DNA of 64,000 bases, taken from positions 8,107,501-8,171,500 of the forward strand of contig NC_092568.1 of the NCBI RefSeq assembly GCF_037975245.1, in the 5' to 3' direction. A program made the translations under genes and the position numbers. This document shows positions 1 through 28,939 of the stretch, one piece after another. Every line of letters starts with the position of its first letter. The stretch's first letter is position 1. The DNA is from Apostichopus japonicus. Taxonomy: Eukaryota; Echinodermata; Holothuroidea; Aspidochirotida; Stichopodidae. Below the pieces are notes generated by a model. That model was not told where the DNA came from and did not search any database. It saw nothing but the letters and a program-made list of their open reading frames with translations.

Positions 1-265
1 GAAATATGTTTTGCACTGTGAGATAAAAGTTAATTAGCTTCGACGAACAATTGAAAACATATGCCTCGGTGTTCCTGTTATCATTTGCTATAGTATAGTC
101 CGAACTACCGAGGCTTTCTATCGAATTAAAAGTATTTGCATCATACAGGGATCTGTTATAGCAATTGCTGTGAAACAATTTAACACTATAGACAACAATG
201 GAACGCTTTCCCTTTAGGCGTTCCATAATTCATAACGCATCATGCATGTTTTCGGCATTCCTTAC

Positions 266-3834
<3,569 letters not shown>

Positions 3835-4044
3835 AGCAGCAACAACTATAAGTCACAAAATTACAAAGTATTTTTCTTCTTTGAAACTAAAACTTATTAA
3901 TTTCCTCAAAGCATTTTGAACGTCCCAACATGAGATACTGCAGTCTTAGTATACACAGTGCAAAGGTCCTGTCTGCACATCGTGAATTATAATTCCATTC
4001 AAAACGCCAAAGCAGTGTACCGTCGTATAACCCCATTGTGTCAT

Positions 4045-4058
4045 GTCGCTATGACAAC
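4045..4058 (-). promoter_or_regulatory. X-box (RFX-type) motif upstream of the minus-strand gene
   Basis: The 14 bases fit the X-box rule RYYNYY-N(1-3)-RRNRAC on both strands (GTCGCT-AT-GACAAC). They lie 211 bp upstream of the ATG at 3834. RFX factors use such sites in promoters of ciliary genes. Chance occurrence is possible because the consensus is loose. Confidence 0.4.
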
Positions 4059-5114
4059 GGACGCTCTTCGACCAGCAGCGGAGGCTATATAAATCTTGGT
4101 TGACAACTTATTCACAGTTTGTTGTGTATGGAACGGTTAGTTGTTCCTATTGTCGTAACTGTCTAGTCCTAATTGACGAGATAAGTTAATGTCAACAATA
4201 GCTTCTAGATTGACAGAAACATTCAAGGTTGTGGATAACAACACGTTGTGATTTAAAAGCCTCTTAGCATCCCCAAACAGGGACGAAACTAGCCCTGCTC
4301 GCAACCAACAGGAAATCGGACCCAACAGCGGTTCAGTATCGAGACCCACTTTTCCAACAAGGGATGCAAGCCGGCCACTACAATGCTAAATAATTTAGCC
4401 AACAGAGGGCTAGGCAATTAAGCGAAATTTTGATGTGAAAAGTCAAAGTTTATTGGATTAAATTGCATGTTAAGATAAAAATTCAAAATTTAAAGATTAA
4501 AATACATGAAAACAATCTTTTTTTAAATCCAAGTTGAAAACTTTCCCCAAAAATTTCAATTGCTTTTTTATGTTAATATTTTGACTACTTATCTCAAACG
4601 CTGAATTAATTTTCGTTCTAATTTGTTCTTCTTCTTCTCGCAAATTTATGACATGTTCCTTGACAGTGAGACTGCTTTTCCCGGGAAGGTTGTGTTTCCT
4701 TTATTCTTAGTGCCCAAATGAAAAAAAAGAGGGGGTGGCTTGGTATAACTCGTAATTTGTATGACGTGCGTATGATGTGTATAAATCTCGGAAACAAGGG
4801 ACGCCCTCTATTTTATCTTTTCTTGTACAGGCCTGGAATTTCAAAAAGTTTAGGTAGTTGCTAAAAGATGCATAAAACAATCTACTGACTTAACTCAATG
4901 AATGACTTGCATATTTCTTGATTTAATACAAAAACAACATTCATTTTTGAAGGGCACAAAAATGCAAGTGTTTTTCTTTCCCCTACTGGCAACTGAAATC
5001 TACTGGCATTTAGCCAGCTGCCTGAATTTTCGAGGACTCCCATTGTAAAATAATGTGTTTACTATGCATTGCAAGTCTTTCAAAGACAACTGTTGCATGG
5101 TGAATGTCATTTCA

Positions 5115-5347
5115 AGGGTGTGAAGCCTCGCGCAAAAAGAAACGTCTAATACCGGTATACACCACCATCGATCCCAGAAAATACACACACAGCTTGCTAC
5201 CGTCGGTAATTAGACACTAGTGTACAGTCAGTACATACAGCTGCGGTCAATTGAAAAAGTTAACTTTCCAACTCTGTTACAACTCATTCGAAACTAGGTC
5301 AGATTACCGGCATTAGACGTTTCTTTTTGCGCGAGTCTTCACACCCT
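5115..5347. mobile_element. TTAA-flanked miniature inverted-repeat element, copy 1
   Basis: Terminal inverted repeats of about 35 bp: the left end begins AGGGTGTGAAGCCTCGCGC and the right end is its near-perfect complement, GCGCGAGTCTTCACACCCT. It is flanked by TTCA (5111-5114) and TTAA (5348-5351), consistent with a TTAA target duplication carrying one mutation, as for piggyBac or Kolobok-type elements. It has no ORF, so it is non-autonomous. Interior sequence such as ACTAGTGTACAGTC and TCGAAACTAGGTCAGATTAC is shared with copy 2 at 22021. Confidence 0.8.
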
Positions 5348-7558
5348 TTAAGGTGAGGGTTAAACCTATGTGGAAGCCAGAGATAGAGGCGGCAGCAATG
5401 ATTTTATTTGAAAGGGGCCAGTACGTGTCCCTGGGGTATTTGAATCCGATTTCGGCATGGAAGGGGTGCATGAGGAGATCTCCTCCAGAAGAAAAGTAGG
5501 ATTAACAATCAAATGCTTCAATCTAAGGCTTACTTAAAATATAAATTAAGTATATCAATAGCTCTTAACGCAATTGAGACTGTAATACAAAAACACTTTA
5601 ATGTTAGTTTTCATGAGCTTGAAAAGTGGGTACACACCCGTAAGGAGTGGTCTAATTCTTCGGAGTGAAGTAGAAAAGGAGGTAAATGTTAAAACGGCTT
5701 GCCATGTGTCCCCCTGCCCCTTGCGCACGTACGCTACGTACGGTCCATATAGACAGTCAGCACGTCCATATGCTGAGTGAGCACCGCACTGCCCGATCAT
5801 GAAGAAGGGATGGTATAAAAGTACGTCTGTAGGGTTTATATGGAGCCTTTGGGCATTTGGGCCAGTTTGCCAGAAAACGTGAATTGCAAGTTTCTTATTT
5901 ATCATGTTATTAATTTACTTCAACTTATATGCAGAGCGAATTATTCTCCAATGGTGTGTGTATGTTGGGATAATCCCATGGTAACCGACCGTTCTTACAA
6001 TTACCAGGTCGCTCCATGGTCCTATCAGTTTCCCCCCTAAAGTACGTGCTACTGGTTACTCCCCCTCCTCTACATGTACTCGGTCAACCCTCAGTGGTGT
6101 ACAGCCCCGAGCTAGGGGAGGGGAGGCGGAGGGATAGGTCTCCAAGTATTTGTTTGGCCCCCAAAATGGTCACAATATTTATTTTATAGAACATAGGTTA
6201 TGTCTGCCTCCCTGAAAGTCTGCGGGGTCTCCTAAATGAAGGAGTATAGCTAGCCCCTGCCCCCTCCCACCACCCGTCTACCTCACACCACCATTCAACT
6301 ACTCGGTAAACCGCAATGCATTTGTACAGCATGTCAACCAAATGCAGGAATTTCATGTGACTTGCCCAAGTTCGACGCATTTTGTTTTCAGTGTCATTTT
6401 CGTTCTTCGATTTTTACCGGTAATTTATATCCCGTAAAATCTTAATTAACAAGCTAACTTGACAGAAACATCGATTCGTTTGAAGCTTGCCAGAACCCCT
6501 TTACTTGCTCCATGGAAACCACGAACAACAATATATATGCGAGTAGCCTGAATTTTTCATCTCCACCGGTAATTCCAAACGGATTACATAACTTACTCAG
6601 CAAAGCGTCAGTTCACATATTCTGTGTACGGTTAAGTTGCCATAGAAAAGTCAAATTATTCAATGCTAGAAAATACTCAGCAATGTACATATTTACCACC
6701 ATAACAAACTTTGAGCTAATACGGAAGATTACAGCATAGAGCAAATTCGATTTGCATTGTGGGATACAAATGCAGCATCAACCGCTGTGTACACAAACGC
6801 TGAGCCGCAATGCATACGGGATTTTCACCATTCATTGTGTACTGCTTTGGCCTAAGTCGTTCACAACGATCATGATAATGATAGTGAATCTATTACTAAA
6901 CGTTTACACCAAATCGTCGCTCAATTTTGTAATGTGTAGGTTAAACTAATCAATATTCTAGTATACCGCTCGGCACACAGCCGTATTCAATATATCCAAG
7001 AATATAGTGGCGATGATACAATTGTTTGAGTACACATTGAATGATTTGAGAAAGTATTTGGGCAAATATACAAATCCATGTACACAGTATGTATTTTAAT
7101 CTTATTTTAGCAGCAGAAGAGTACTACATTGTAAGTAAATGACAAAACATAATGATTTAACTCTTCTTAGAATTAAATAAATATAAATTCTTCCCATAAA
7201 ATGATGGAACACGCCAGGCGCTGCAAACTCATTAATTATTCATTGTGACACACAGCTCATTGATATGTACTGTATCAGAGAAGCCAACAGAGAAGCTAAC
7301 AAGTTAATGCTGCATATGTCGCATGCGTCCGTTGCGCCTTATCGGCATGGACTGAATGGTTGGTTGATTCTATAACCGCCGCTCGCAACCGCCTGTTTGC
7401 ATGTAGCTCTATGAGTTGTGTGTATTGTTAACGACTAGTCCCACAGTCCACACCTCCCTCTTTGAAGTCATTAATTGTCGTGTTGAAAGCGATTGTTGGC
7501 AATAACTGCTCGGATTGGAACGTACCAGATAACACAACATACCTGAAATACTGAAGAA

Positions 7559-14038
<6,480 letters not shown>

Positions 14039-14806
14039 ATGGATATAGACTGTTGAGATGCTGCAATTATATGAAAACAATTCACTTAAACAGGAGGATT
14101 TTCCTGAACTAACACTAATCACAACATAGCATTGGGTTATCCACATTTTAACCCCTGACTCTGTACCACTACTACTACTACTGTGGTTGCTGATGCCATT
14201 TACACTCAATGGTACCTCAGATGGTTTCATGTCATGTTACTGAACTGCACAGATCTGTCGATAACAACGTTTCTCCTGGATCAAGTTGTTCTTGCACGAC
14301 CATTTTCATTTTCTTTGCACCCAACTTCCACATTCTAATCATGAGGGTAATTTGCTAGCCACTCAGGAAGACCGGGGGAGGGGGGAGGGAGGGGATGGGA
14401 ATGCCAGTCTGATCCTACAATGGAAGCTCATCTGCAGTTAATCACGGACCCTATCCAAGCTGTATACAGTATTAGATGCATCTTTGACTGGTTGGACCAA
14501 ACCGAGAAGAGAATAAATGAACAGTTGCAGCAGTTATACCCAAGTCTACTGGACCAATAGTTTGTTAGAAGTTTCTTGGAGCCAGTGGAGAAATCATTTC
14601 ATTACCAAGGAGGAGGAAGATATCAGTGTAGGAAACTTAAGTCATTCCGTTGAATTTTCCAATTTTACTTTTTCCCCTTTGAACAAGTGAACTGTATTCC
14701 ATTATGTTACCTGTTAAATAGTTGAATTTTATTACTTTGATATACATGTGAGATGATTATCTTTTGTGTAATACATGTAAAAGATTGTATGTAATTACAC
14801 AGTAGA

Positions 14807-14812
14807 AATAAA
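14807..14812 (+). terminator. Candidate calmodulin polyadenylation signal
   Basis: AATAAA about 770 bp after the TAG stop at 14036-14038, in AT-rich DNA. Another AATAAA lies at 14512-14517. Either could end the calmodulin mRNA, giving a 3' UTR of about 0.5 or 0.8 kb. Confidence 0.45.
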
Positions 14813-14838
14813 AAATAATGGTGAAAAAAATCTTGTGT

Positions 14839-17219
14839 TGTATGCTTGTGATTCTTGTTTCTTTTCTGAGTCAATTAAAAAAAATACAGTGTGGTAGTTG
14901 ATTTGGGGAGGGGGGGTTGGGGATGGGGCAGTGGACAGGCGATGCCAAGTGACTCCCAGTACAATCAATGAGTACATGTGCATCTTTGCTTGAGAACATC
15001 GTGCAGTCATGGTAGATTTGTGAGAAATATTAAGCATTGGACAAAAGATAATTTTCAAGGAAGAAAATATGCAAACCAGCAGGAATTGCAAACCTGATCG
15101 CCCAATATGAGAAACATTTCCATCGGAATTATTAACATGTGCAGTGTCGTTGGCATTTCTCATGCAAATAAAGTCTGCTAATCGATTTCTAGAGACGTCG
15201 ACATCTAATTTGCAAATGAACAAGAAAAAGCTGGTCATAGTTCTCTCGATTGGATGATTCAATCCCCATATGCATGCGATGCAATCCGTCCAAGATAAAC
15301 TTCCCTGCGATAAGCTCATCACCAACACAGCTATCTTTGGATAATCTTTAGTTCCTACAGAAACATTTAGCCAAGTTATAACAGTAAATTAAGAGGACAA
15401 TGACGTCCGAGATGTGAGCCAAGTCAACTAAAGACTTTATATGTGGCTGTGATAGTGCCAACCTTTAAGTGGTGGCGCTAGTGTAAAACGTGATGGAAAA
15501 GGGAGTTGTTATGAAACAACTCCCTGGATGGAGGCGGTAGAATGAATGGATCAATGAGAAACATGTTACAGGCAAATAAAACAGTTACGAATGTTCAGGA
15601 ACTATAATTGAACCCTTGGGTTCTTAGCCTTTTCCAGCCATGGACCTCTAGAGAAACGAAATGTTCAAGGACCCTCAGATTTTGGGAATTTGCATGATCT
15701 CGGACACACTGCAATGTTTTGTGACTACTCAAAAGGTCCGATTCTTGTGCTCGAACTGGCAACCTCAGACTTTTCTAACCAGGGTGCTGTTATGTCTAGA
15801 ATCGACAATCCTTCCCATCCCAACTTTGTCGCCGACTTGGGAAAGATGACTTTAACTGTTGGATACACATTAATCAATAATAACTAAATTTAATAGAAAT
15901 TCAACATGTGTCAAAACTTTAATATCTCTTTCAATTGTGTTCAATTTCCCTTTTTTAAAGGCCAAATGCTCAATAATTTTTTAAAATTGGATGATCATGC
16001 GATCTTCAGATATTTTTTTAGCTATGTAGATGCTGCGGTGGCCCAGATGATATAGAAACAATTTCAATGTTATTCTCGACGTTTCGATTATTTTCTCCAG
16101 CCCGCTGCCTTGGCTACTTTTCATTCCGAATTTCTGCGTTAATTTTAAAATCTATTTGTTCTGCGATAATTTTTTCAATTTCTATTTTGACTCGAATTCT
16201 ACGACAATTTAAAGAAAAATCTGGACTTGTTTCATAAATTTTGACTTTGTATAACCAAACTTTGACTTCGTATCCGCAAAGTTCGACAAGTGTTTCTCAA
16301 ACATTTTATGTCAGTTTACTTTTATTGAAATATTAACCAAAAAAATTAACGAAATTTAAGCATAAGCCGTTTAGCACTTTGTATCGATATTTCGAGAAAT
16401 ACAAATCGACGGAATGTGAATTAATTGATATGAAAGAAAACTGTAACATAGTTATTGACTGGCACTTGTTTTCATGCCAGTAATCTTATGCAAATAGCTG
16501 AATATGCAAATAGCTGAATATGCAAATAGCTGAAAGATCTAGCACTCCGTGCGTTAGTTGAAACCAAGAGAGGACAAAACACATATCTTCCCAACTTGCC
16601 TCTGCTCCTACGTCTAGCATCGTGTCTGTGCAATTAAACATAGTTTATCCAAAGACTTGCGATCACTGAACCCCCCCCCCCCCCCCCTCCTAGACTCATC
16701 TGGCTTAAATATTGCATTTACAAGTACACATTCATATCACTGTTCATGAAAATTATTGAAGAGTCATTAATTTATGCGCTACCGCAATTGACTTACAATT
16801 AAGATATATAACTTGAGCACATCCTCACATCAGACAAACGAATTAATTATGTAGTGGTCCTCTTGGTTGATTCAGGTATAAAAAACCTTTATGACAAGGA
16901 CTTAACATATTTGATTTGTCCGTTTCCTGTATATGTGTATCAATGACTTGATAGTTAAGATCACTTACAAACTATGAAAAATTCACATATTATGGAACAA
17001 TTAATTAATTACTGAATTAAAACCTAGTTATGATACATTTGTCACAGATTTTCTTATTGATTCGAACCATATATATATATATTATACACTCATGCTTACA
17101 TTCTTTAGAACCTTTATTATTGCAACCGTAAAGAGAAGACAATGTCGCCCTATCTTGTCAGTTGAAAGAAGCCTTGCGGTAACGTTATATTGAATTATCA
17201 GCTGATAATCGTGCATAGT
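14839..17219. other. Intergenic region downstream of calmodulin; no gene seen
   Basis: No convincing exon. It holds a short hairpin (15500-15525), a stretch near 15610-15660 resembling the GGTTCTTAGCC-type ends of some hAT elements (no partner end found), three copies of GCAAATAGCTGAATAT-like sequence near 16490-16530, and a poly-C run near 16670. Confidence 0.4.
15500..15525. repeat. Short palindromic hairpin, copy 1
   Basis: Perfect 11-bp arms AGGGAGTTGTT and AACAACTCCCT with a 4-base loop, ATGA. Similar hairpins occur at 33609-33636 and 57997-58024. No simple terminator context is seen; function unknown. Confidence 0.8.
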
Positions 17220-17627
17220 CAGTGGCGGAGTGTCCATACAGTCAGGGGGCGGATGCCCCCCCCCACCCCTGACGGACTCAAATGGACTGCTGGCGCCCTT
17301 TTCAGCTTTTGACTACTTTTTACTTATTCGCGTTTACTGACTTTTTTATTGCGCTCTCATCTACCTATTGACATTTGTCACATTTTGTTGGTGTAATTTT
17401 CTGACAAAATGGCGACGACACCTATTTATTTTTCGTTTATCTGCAAATTAGCAAGGCCCGGAAAGGGTCATTTCCAGCGATCTAGGGAGTATCTTTACTC
17501 AAAAATTTTTTTTGTACGCTCCGCGCCAGCCTGTGGTGGCGCTCCGCTTAGATAGTGTCGAAAGAGCCCCTACAGACCATTCTTGGCCCCCCCCCCCTCC
17601 TGACCATTACCCATAGCTCCGCCACTG
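17220..17627. mobile_element. hAT-like miniature element
   Basis: A perfect 8-bp target duplication, TGCATAGT (17212-17219 and 17628-17635), and perfect 11-bp terminal inverted repeats, CAGTGGCGGAG and CTCCGCCACTG. It has G-rich and C-rich subterminal runs and an internal block (about 17450-17552) shared with the elements at 27678, 39905 and 39500. There is no ORF, so it is non-autonomous. Confidence 0.9.
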
Positions 17628-18970
17628 TGCATAGTATATGGAGACTTGAATCAGTGATCTTTTCCAAGAAGCCCCTTTTCATAACTCCAGGTTCCGGAGT
17701 CATGTCGAATTGATACGAAAAAAAATCAGGTATGAAATCATTGCAAACAGTGTTGCGTACATTGAGATGGGCTTCTCAAAAAAAAAATGTGTTTTGCGTT
17801 GACTTCGCCACTATTTATCTGGTGGTTCCAGTAAAGTATAATTAACGCAACTTTGTTTTTCCATTTCGTTGGTAATCTTACCAAACGAACTGAAAATTTC
17901 TATTAAAAAAAATATTAATAATAATAATAATAGTAAGTAAATAATAATAATAATCAGTAGATAAACAAAGTACTATAATGTCATTGATCTGGCCAAGATA
18001 CCCTTCAACATTATTTAATCAAAATGAATGAATCCCACTCGACGGTCAATTAAATCGCTGGAACCTGTAGACAAACAGTTTTTCATTATTATACTGAAAT
18101 TATCACAAGTATAAAACCGTATTAGACAAATTTTAAAGACCTTGACTAATAATTCATATTTTGGAAAGAAAACTGGACTCTATTCAAGCTAATAAACCTA
18201 CATTGATACGAGATTTTTAAGTTTCGAGTAATCATCAACAATTTGATCAACATCAGCAGAAAAAGCTGTTTAATGGAAGATAATGATACTGTAAGCGTGA
18301 TATCATCAAACTCATATGTAAAAAAACAATTGCAAAACTTGATAGGAAGTTGCAAACTTTTGAAGAGAGAATCATAACGTCGAATAACCAAATATCAGAG
18401 TTAAAGTCACTCAGAACACTTTAGAGCTGTATTATTCATTAGGTTGTGTGTAACTTACTTTTATATATTTCATATTAACCAAATGATGTAATGATCAGAC
18501 ATAAATGACGTAAATGCTACAAAATATATGACTGGGACATCATTTACTGCTCTATTTCATGAGTTTGGAGTAGCCATGACAAAGAGGGATCAATCAGGCT
18601 GAGTAGGGGGGGGGGGGGAAGGGTTGCGTCACCCGTGGCCGGAGTCAATAAAGGGGTCCGGGCAATATATGGGATAGAGCATAATGTATTCTCGTTCTAA
18701 TAATATACACAAGGAAGACCGAAGACCTAGAAAAGGAAATTGAACGGGACCTGAAGAGAACCCTAGAAAAGGGAACTGGTGACATAATCGCCACTGGACC
18801 TGGCCCGACTCTCTCTCTACCACTGAATGAGAGAGAGTTAGTCAACCATGGCAAAACTATAATGTACTCCAAGTTTGTGGTCAGGGCCAATGTATATTCG
18901 GATTTGCTGCTGGGTACAATCACTATATGTCACCTTGCGCATGCTCAGCTTGGAATCATGAACTGGCTTA

Positions 18971-24555
<5,585 letters not shown>

Positions 24556-24649
24556 CTGAAATTCAATTAAAAACAAGAAAATGAAATTCCTTTAACAAAT
24601 ACTGTGTGTATGTTTTTTTTTTAGCTTAAAGAAAAATACATTTAGACCA

Positions 24650-24870
24650 TGCCAAGTCATGTATTTGTCAAGTCAAGTCACAAGTCCATTTTCACTCAAG
24701 TCAAGTCACAAGTCATTTGGCTTTATCACCAGATCAAGTTATGACACTTCATGCTATTGCCAACTCAACTCACAAGTCCTCTTTCTGCAATTCAAATCAA
24801 GCGACAAGTAAAATACACATGGGTGTCGCGTCTGACTCGAGTCTAAGTCATGTACTCGGGTCAACAACAT
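24650..24870. repeat. Degenerate CAAGTC / GACTCGAGTC repeat block
   Basis: CAAGTCAAGTCACAAGTC variants recur through about 220 bp and end in GACTCGAGTC-like sequence. It lies just upstream (minus strand) of the first identified exon of the calmodulin-like gene. Confidence 0.6.
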
Positions 24871-24970
24871 TGGTAGGTATGGGGACTGATCAGTGATCCC
24901 GGGGGTTAACTATATGTTGAAGTCGCGCGAGAAGGCCTTGGCCTTGATTCAAGCCTGTCAACTCAACCAA

Positions 24971-24976
24971 TGTATG

Positions 24977-25010
<34 letters not shown>

Positions 25011-25040
25011 TGTATGTATGTATGTATGTATGTATGTATT
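24971..25040. repeat. (TATG)n microsatellite
   Basis: About 17 TATG units, followed immediately by the conserved hairpin-rich module at 25041. Confidence 0.95.
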
Positions 25041-25130
25041 TTAGATCCTCCTGCAAGCAGGAACTCGCGAAGAAGCCATCATTGGCTTATCCAATCCGCA
25101 AGCTGACTTAAGTCAGTCTCTTAGATTTAT
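25041..25130. repeat. Conserved hairpin-rich module next to (TATG)n, copy 1
   Basis: Contains in order CCTGCAAGCAGG, GAACTCGCGAA, AAGCC...GGCTT, CCGCAAGCTGAC and a GTCAGTCTCTTA end. The first, third and GACTTAAGTC segments are self-complementary. A close copy lies at 29366-29452, also after a TATG-type repeat. Confidence 0.8.
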
Positions 25131-25200
25131 ATTTAACGTCCATGATTATGAATTGTCAATTGTCAACAACTCCTGTACCTGCAGGACGACATATAATCTT

Positions 25201-25266
25201 GGAGTGACTCTCCATCGGGACCTTATGATTGAAAGGCACCTGAGTTAACCACTGAGCTAACACTCC
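25201..25266 (-). pseudogene. tRNA-like sequence, probably the head of a tRNA-derived SINE or a tRNA pseudogene
   Basis: On the minus strand GGAGTG at the 5' end pairs with CACTCC 60 bases later, an A-box-like TTAGCTCAGTGGTTAAC follows the first stem, and a degraded T-arm region (GGTCCCGATGG) precedes the closing stem. The span is only 66 nt and the B box does not match GGTTCGANNCC, so it is unlikely to be a working tRNA. Confidence 0.45.
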
Positions 25267-26373
25267 TAACCAATGAAAACTTATATGTGAGTATATTGCT
25301 ATGGTAATGAAATTCAACATGAAAGATATGCCATCATATATAGAAACTAAGCTTAACACATACAAATTCACTTAACAAAGACCGTACAGATTAAATGGAC
25401 ATATAAAAACTAGATAAACAATACACACTAGATGTCCACATGCAAACTAAGTTAACACATACAAACTAAGTGAACACATACAAACTAAAAATAAAGCAGG
25501 ATAGAAGAAGTTCGATGAGTCCTCAGTCTGGTTGTGAGAGAAATAAAGGAAATGAACTTGTTTTGAAACTTCTGTGGCCCCACAAAATCCAACAACATGT
25601 CTTTAAATGTCCCAAGTTTTCTCAATTCGTTTATTTAACGGGGCAAACTTTCTATGATTTGAATATTGGCATAGTGTTAGAGTCGTAGTATTAAAGTATA
25701 GTATACAGAGAAATTCCGAAAGTGGAATCAAACGCATGCGTATGGAACGCGGAAAGACTCAACAAAGTAATATATTCAGGTATATTTCTCTCTGTTAGTC
25801 CGGTCGATTGAATGCTTCTTATGGAACCCTTGATGTTGCATGATGGTAGGTAAAATTAGCTACACGCGAATAACAAGAGAAGGCTACATAATTATCACCA
25901 ACCGGTTTGTTTATTTCGCGTTGCAATAAAATGTATATCTGAAGATGAATATAAGCTCAAACACATGTGGTGTGTATACTGGTATGAGCAGCTATACGGG
26001 AATAACAAGAGAAGTCTATACTCTGTTATATATGCTGCTATAACCACCTTCATTGAGCGTTGTGATAAAATATATATGGTAACGTGGGTTGCACTTTTAA
26101 TAATTTATATTATGGAGCTATAAACGAGCTCCAAGGTTATATGCCACAGTCACAGAAACGAATTACACTTTATGTAATATATTTTATCTTTTATTTCATT
26201 CATGGATTATACAAAGACATAACTTTAGAACGATTACATGGTATGTGCAAAAACAGATGCTAACGGGTTTGAAAGAGACTATGTAGTGTTATCATTTAGA
26301 CATGAAATAGTATTAAAATATACAAATATACTGGTGGATAGCAAAATAATACTTTTTATCAGGTAAATGATTT

Positions 26374-26776
26374 TATCCATCCATCCATCCATCCATCCAT
26401 CCATCCATCCATCCATCCATCCATCCATCCATCCATCCATCCATCCATCCATCCATCCATCCATCCATCCATCCATCCATCCATCCATCCATCCATCCAT
26501 CCATCCATCCATCCATCCATCCATCCATCCATCCATCCATCCATCCATCCATCCATCCATCCATCCATCCATCCATCCATCCATCCATCCATCCATCCAT
26601 CCATCCATCCATCCATCCATCCATCCATCCATCCATCCATCCATCCATCCATCCATCCATCCATCCATCCATCCATCCATCCATCCATCCATCCATCCAT
26701 CCATCCATCCATCCATCCATCCATCAATCCATCCATCCACCCATCCATCAATCCATCCATCCATCCATCCATCCAT
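26374..26776. repeat. (CATC)n tetranucleotide microsatellite
   Basis: About 400 bp of nearly perfect CATC/ATCC repeat with a few single-base variants near 26725-26750. Confidence 0.98.
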
Positions 26777-27677
26777 TTATAAACTACCTGAATTTACAAC
26801 ATAACTTTATCAGATTAAATTAAGGTGGTAGAAATTTGAGGGGTGGGGTGATGTATATAGAACATTTTAATTTCCATTAGGAGGCCTTTTTGCAGACAGG
26901 ATTGTGTTTCATGTGGAGGGGGGCAGCCAAAGGGGCCAGCTATGTCCCGCCAATGTTTTTATGTAACAACAGTTGCCACAGTATCAACACGATAAAGAAA
27001 GAGATAGGTATACTGTTTTGCTTCCTAATTTCAATAATTACAAGGTGCAATGAGGTGATTTAACTGTGAGAAGTAGGCTTATACGTGGTACAGCAGCAGA
27101 ATCTTGTAACAACAATATTCTTAAACTGTTTTTATAAAGACAGGTAGCCTATCTGATAGTTACAATGTTTCAATTGTGAACTCAAAAGGGAACATCAATA
27201 AGTGCAAATAAATTTCTTATCCTGAATTTCTTATCCTGAAGGATGCTTTCCAACTTTGAAAAGTTGGGGGAAGGGGAGGGAGGGGAGGGGAGAGGTGATA
27301 TTTTACCCCACAACATTATCCGCGTTTTTGGCGGGGTAAAAAATAATATAATGAACATACTTCATTGCATTGTTATAATACGAACGCAGGATTCTGCGTC
27401 TGGGCACAATCTTTAAGCCAGGGACGCAAAACTTTCAAATTACTTGCGTCACATTTTGTTTTGAGTAAACAAACCCCAAGAACACACACTCACAACTAAG
27501 CAACTAAGCAAAGCATAACAAAAACTTGTTGGAATGAATATCTTCCTTTCTTTCCTTAAAAAAACCCCCACAACTTTTCAAAGGAACCAATACTTTTGTC
27601 CAATCCTTTCTACAGATGATTGAATTTGTTTAAAAACATAACAATCATAACAATCAACCGCAAATTACAGAATTAAC

Positions 27678-27990
27678 CAGGCGCGTAGCCAAGGGAGGTG
27701 GGGCGAAGGGGCAGCTCCCCCCCCCCCCCCCCCTTGAGCATATATTTTTGGTACGTTTTTATGATATCGCTTGTAATTTCAAGCTAGAAAATGCTTAGAT
27801 GCAACTTGCAAGGCCTGGGAAGTGCCATTTCCAGCGATCTGGGAGGCATTTTCGGCCAAACCTTTCTTGTACACTTCGCGCCAACTTATGGTGGCGCTAC
27901 GCTTAGATAGTTTCCAATGCTGAATCTACGGCTCGGATAATTTGCCTACAGGTTCGCCCCTCCCTTGGCAAATTCCTCGCTACGCGCCTG
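27678..27990. mobile_element. hAT-like miniature element
   Basis: Perfect 12-bp inverted ends CAGGCGCGTAGC and GCTACGCGCCTG, flanked by GAATTAAC and AAATTAAC, an 8-bp target duplication with one difference. The internal block (AGTGCCATTTCCAGCGATCT, then GCGCCAACTTATGGTGGCGC) is shared with the 17220 and 39500 elements. No ORF. Confidence 0.88.
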
Positions 27991-28555
27991 AAATTAACAA
28001 CACTTCCATTACAAAAGATTTTCATGCTGAATGCAGTCAATGCATGATGCGTTTCAAAATTTCCTATGATTTTACCAGTGTCTGCAAACATTCTTGCATC
28101 TATAGTGCTCAATGAACACGAAGTGTGTTGTTTAAATGCAACCGCTTGTAACGTTATTGTGCCCTATGTAGAGATTGCGAAAGTTTTACTATAAAGCTAT
28201 CATAATATTACGTGTGCGCTCAAATATAACGTTACGTGTTGTTGACACATATATGACAATAAGCACAATGGTAGGCCATGTTGTAGTTGAATTGTTTCTA
28301 AGAATATCACTTATTTTTGAATCATTCTTTTTATCACAAAATGTTATTTACATAATGTAATAGGTAAGGGGCCGAAACTGGGTGGGGTTGGGCCGACTTA
28401 CTTATAGTGGTCGGGGAAAAGGAACAGTTTGTTCAACTTTGAATAAATTGCATTGGGTAACTGTTAATGGTTTACTTACGACAGGGGCTCATAAACGTTG
28501 TGAGCAAGTACTAGGTCTTTTAGGGGCATGTTCTTGTGTCATTGAGATCTATACG

Positions 28556-28939
28556 CATATACGTAGGAGCCCAAATTTATTGGGGGGGGGGGGGGGCTGT
28601 AACGACTTGCCCGAAAAATATAACCAAAACTTTCGCGCGCTCCTCGCGCGTTCAACATGTTAATGTACGTATCATATAGGCATGCATCGGTTATTACATC
28701 GCATGCCAATTACATACAATCATATGCCGTGTTATTACCCTTCCATATTGGTTATCATTTTTGGGGAAGTCGTTACAATAATAATGATAATAATCATAAA
28801 AGTTGCACCATTGAAAAACACATTGCAATTTATTTTTTCTTTCAGTAGGTGCCCGAAAAATTCTCAGCATATTGCCCGAATTTTCACAAACATATTTGGT
28901 CGTGGGCTGCAGCCCCCCCCCCCGCCTTCTACCCCTATG
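28556..28939. mobile_element. hAT-like miniature element, divergent
   Basis: Perfect 8-bp target duplication TCTATACG (28548-28555 and 28940-28947). The ends are only partly inverted: CATATACGTAGGAGCC against GCCTTCTACCCCTATG. Poly-G follows the left end and poly-C precedes the right end, as in the other elements, but the internal block differs (GCCCGAAAAAT-type sequence repeated inside). Confidence 0.65.

Larger units (their letters stand above)
3835..7558. other. Intergenic region between the minus-strand gene and calmodulin
   Basis: No exon is supported. It contains the X-box and one TTAA-flanked inverted-repeat element (5115-5347). The final few hundred bases before 7559 must hold the calmodulin promoter and 5' UTR, but I see no decisive TATA box or start site. 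Confidence 0.5.

Noticed and set aside
15690-15887. 65-residue frame downstream of calmodulin
   Set aside because: No splice or family support; the stretch near 15610 resembles a transposon end rather than a gene.
26279-26804. Repeating WMDG and IHPS frames
   Set aside because: Products of the CATC tetranucleotide array, open in every frame because the unit lacks stops.
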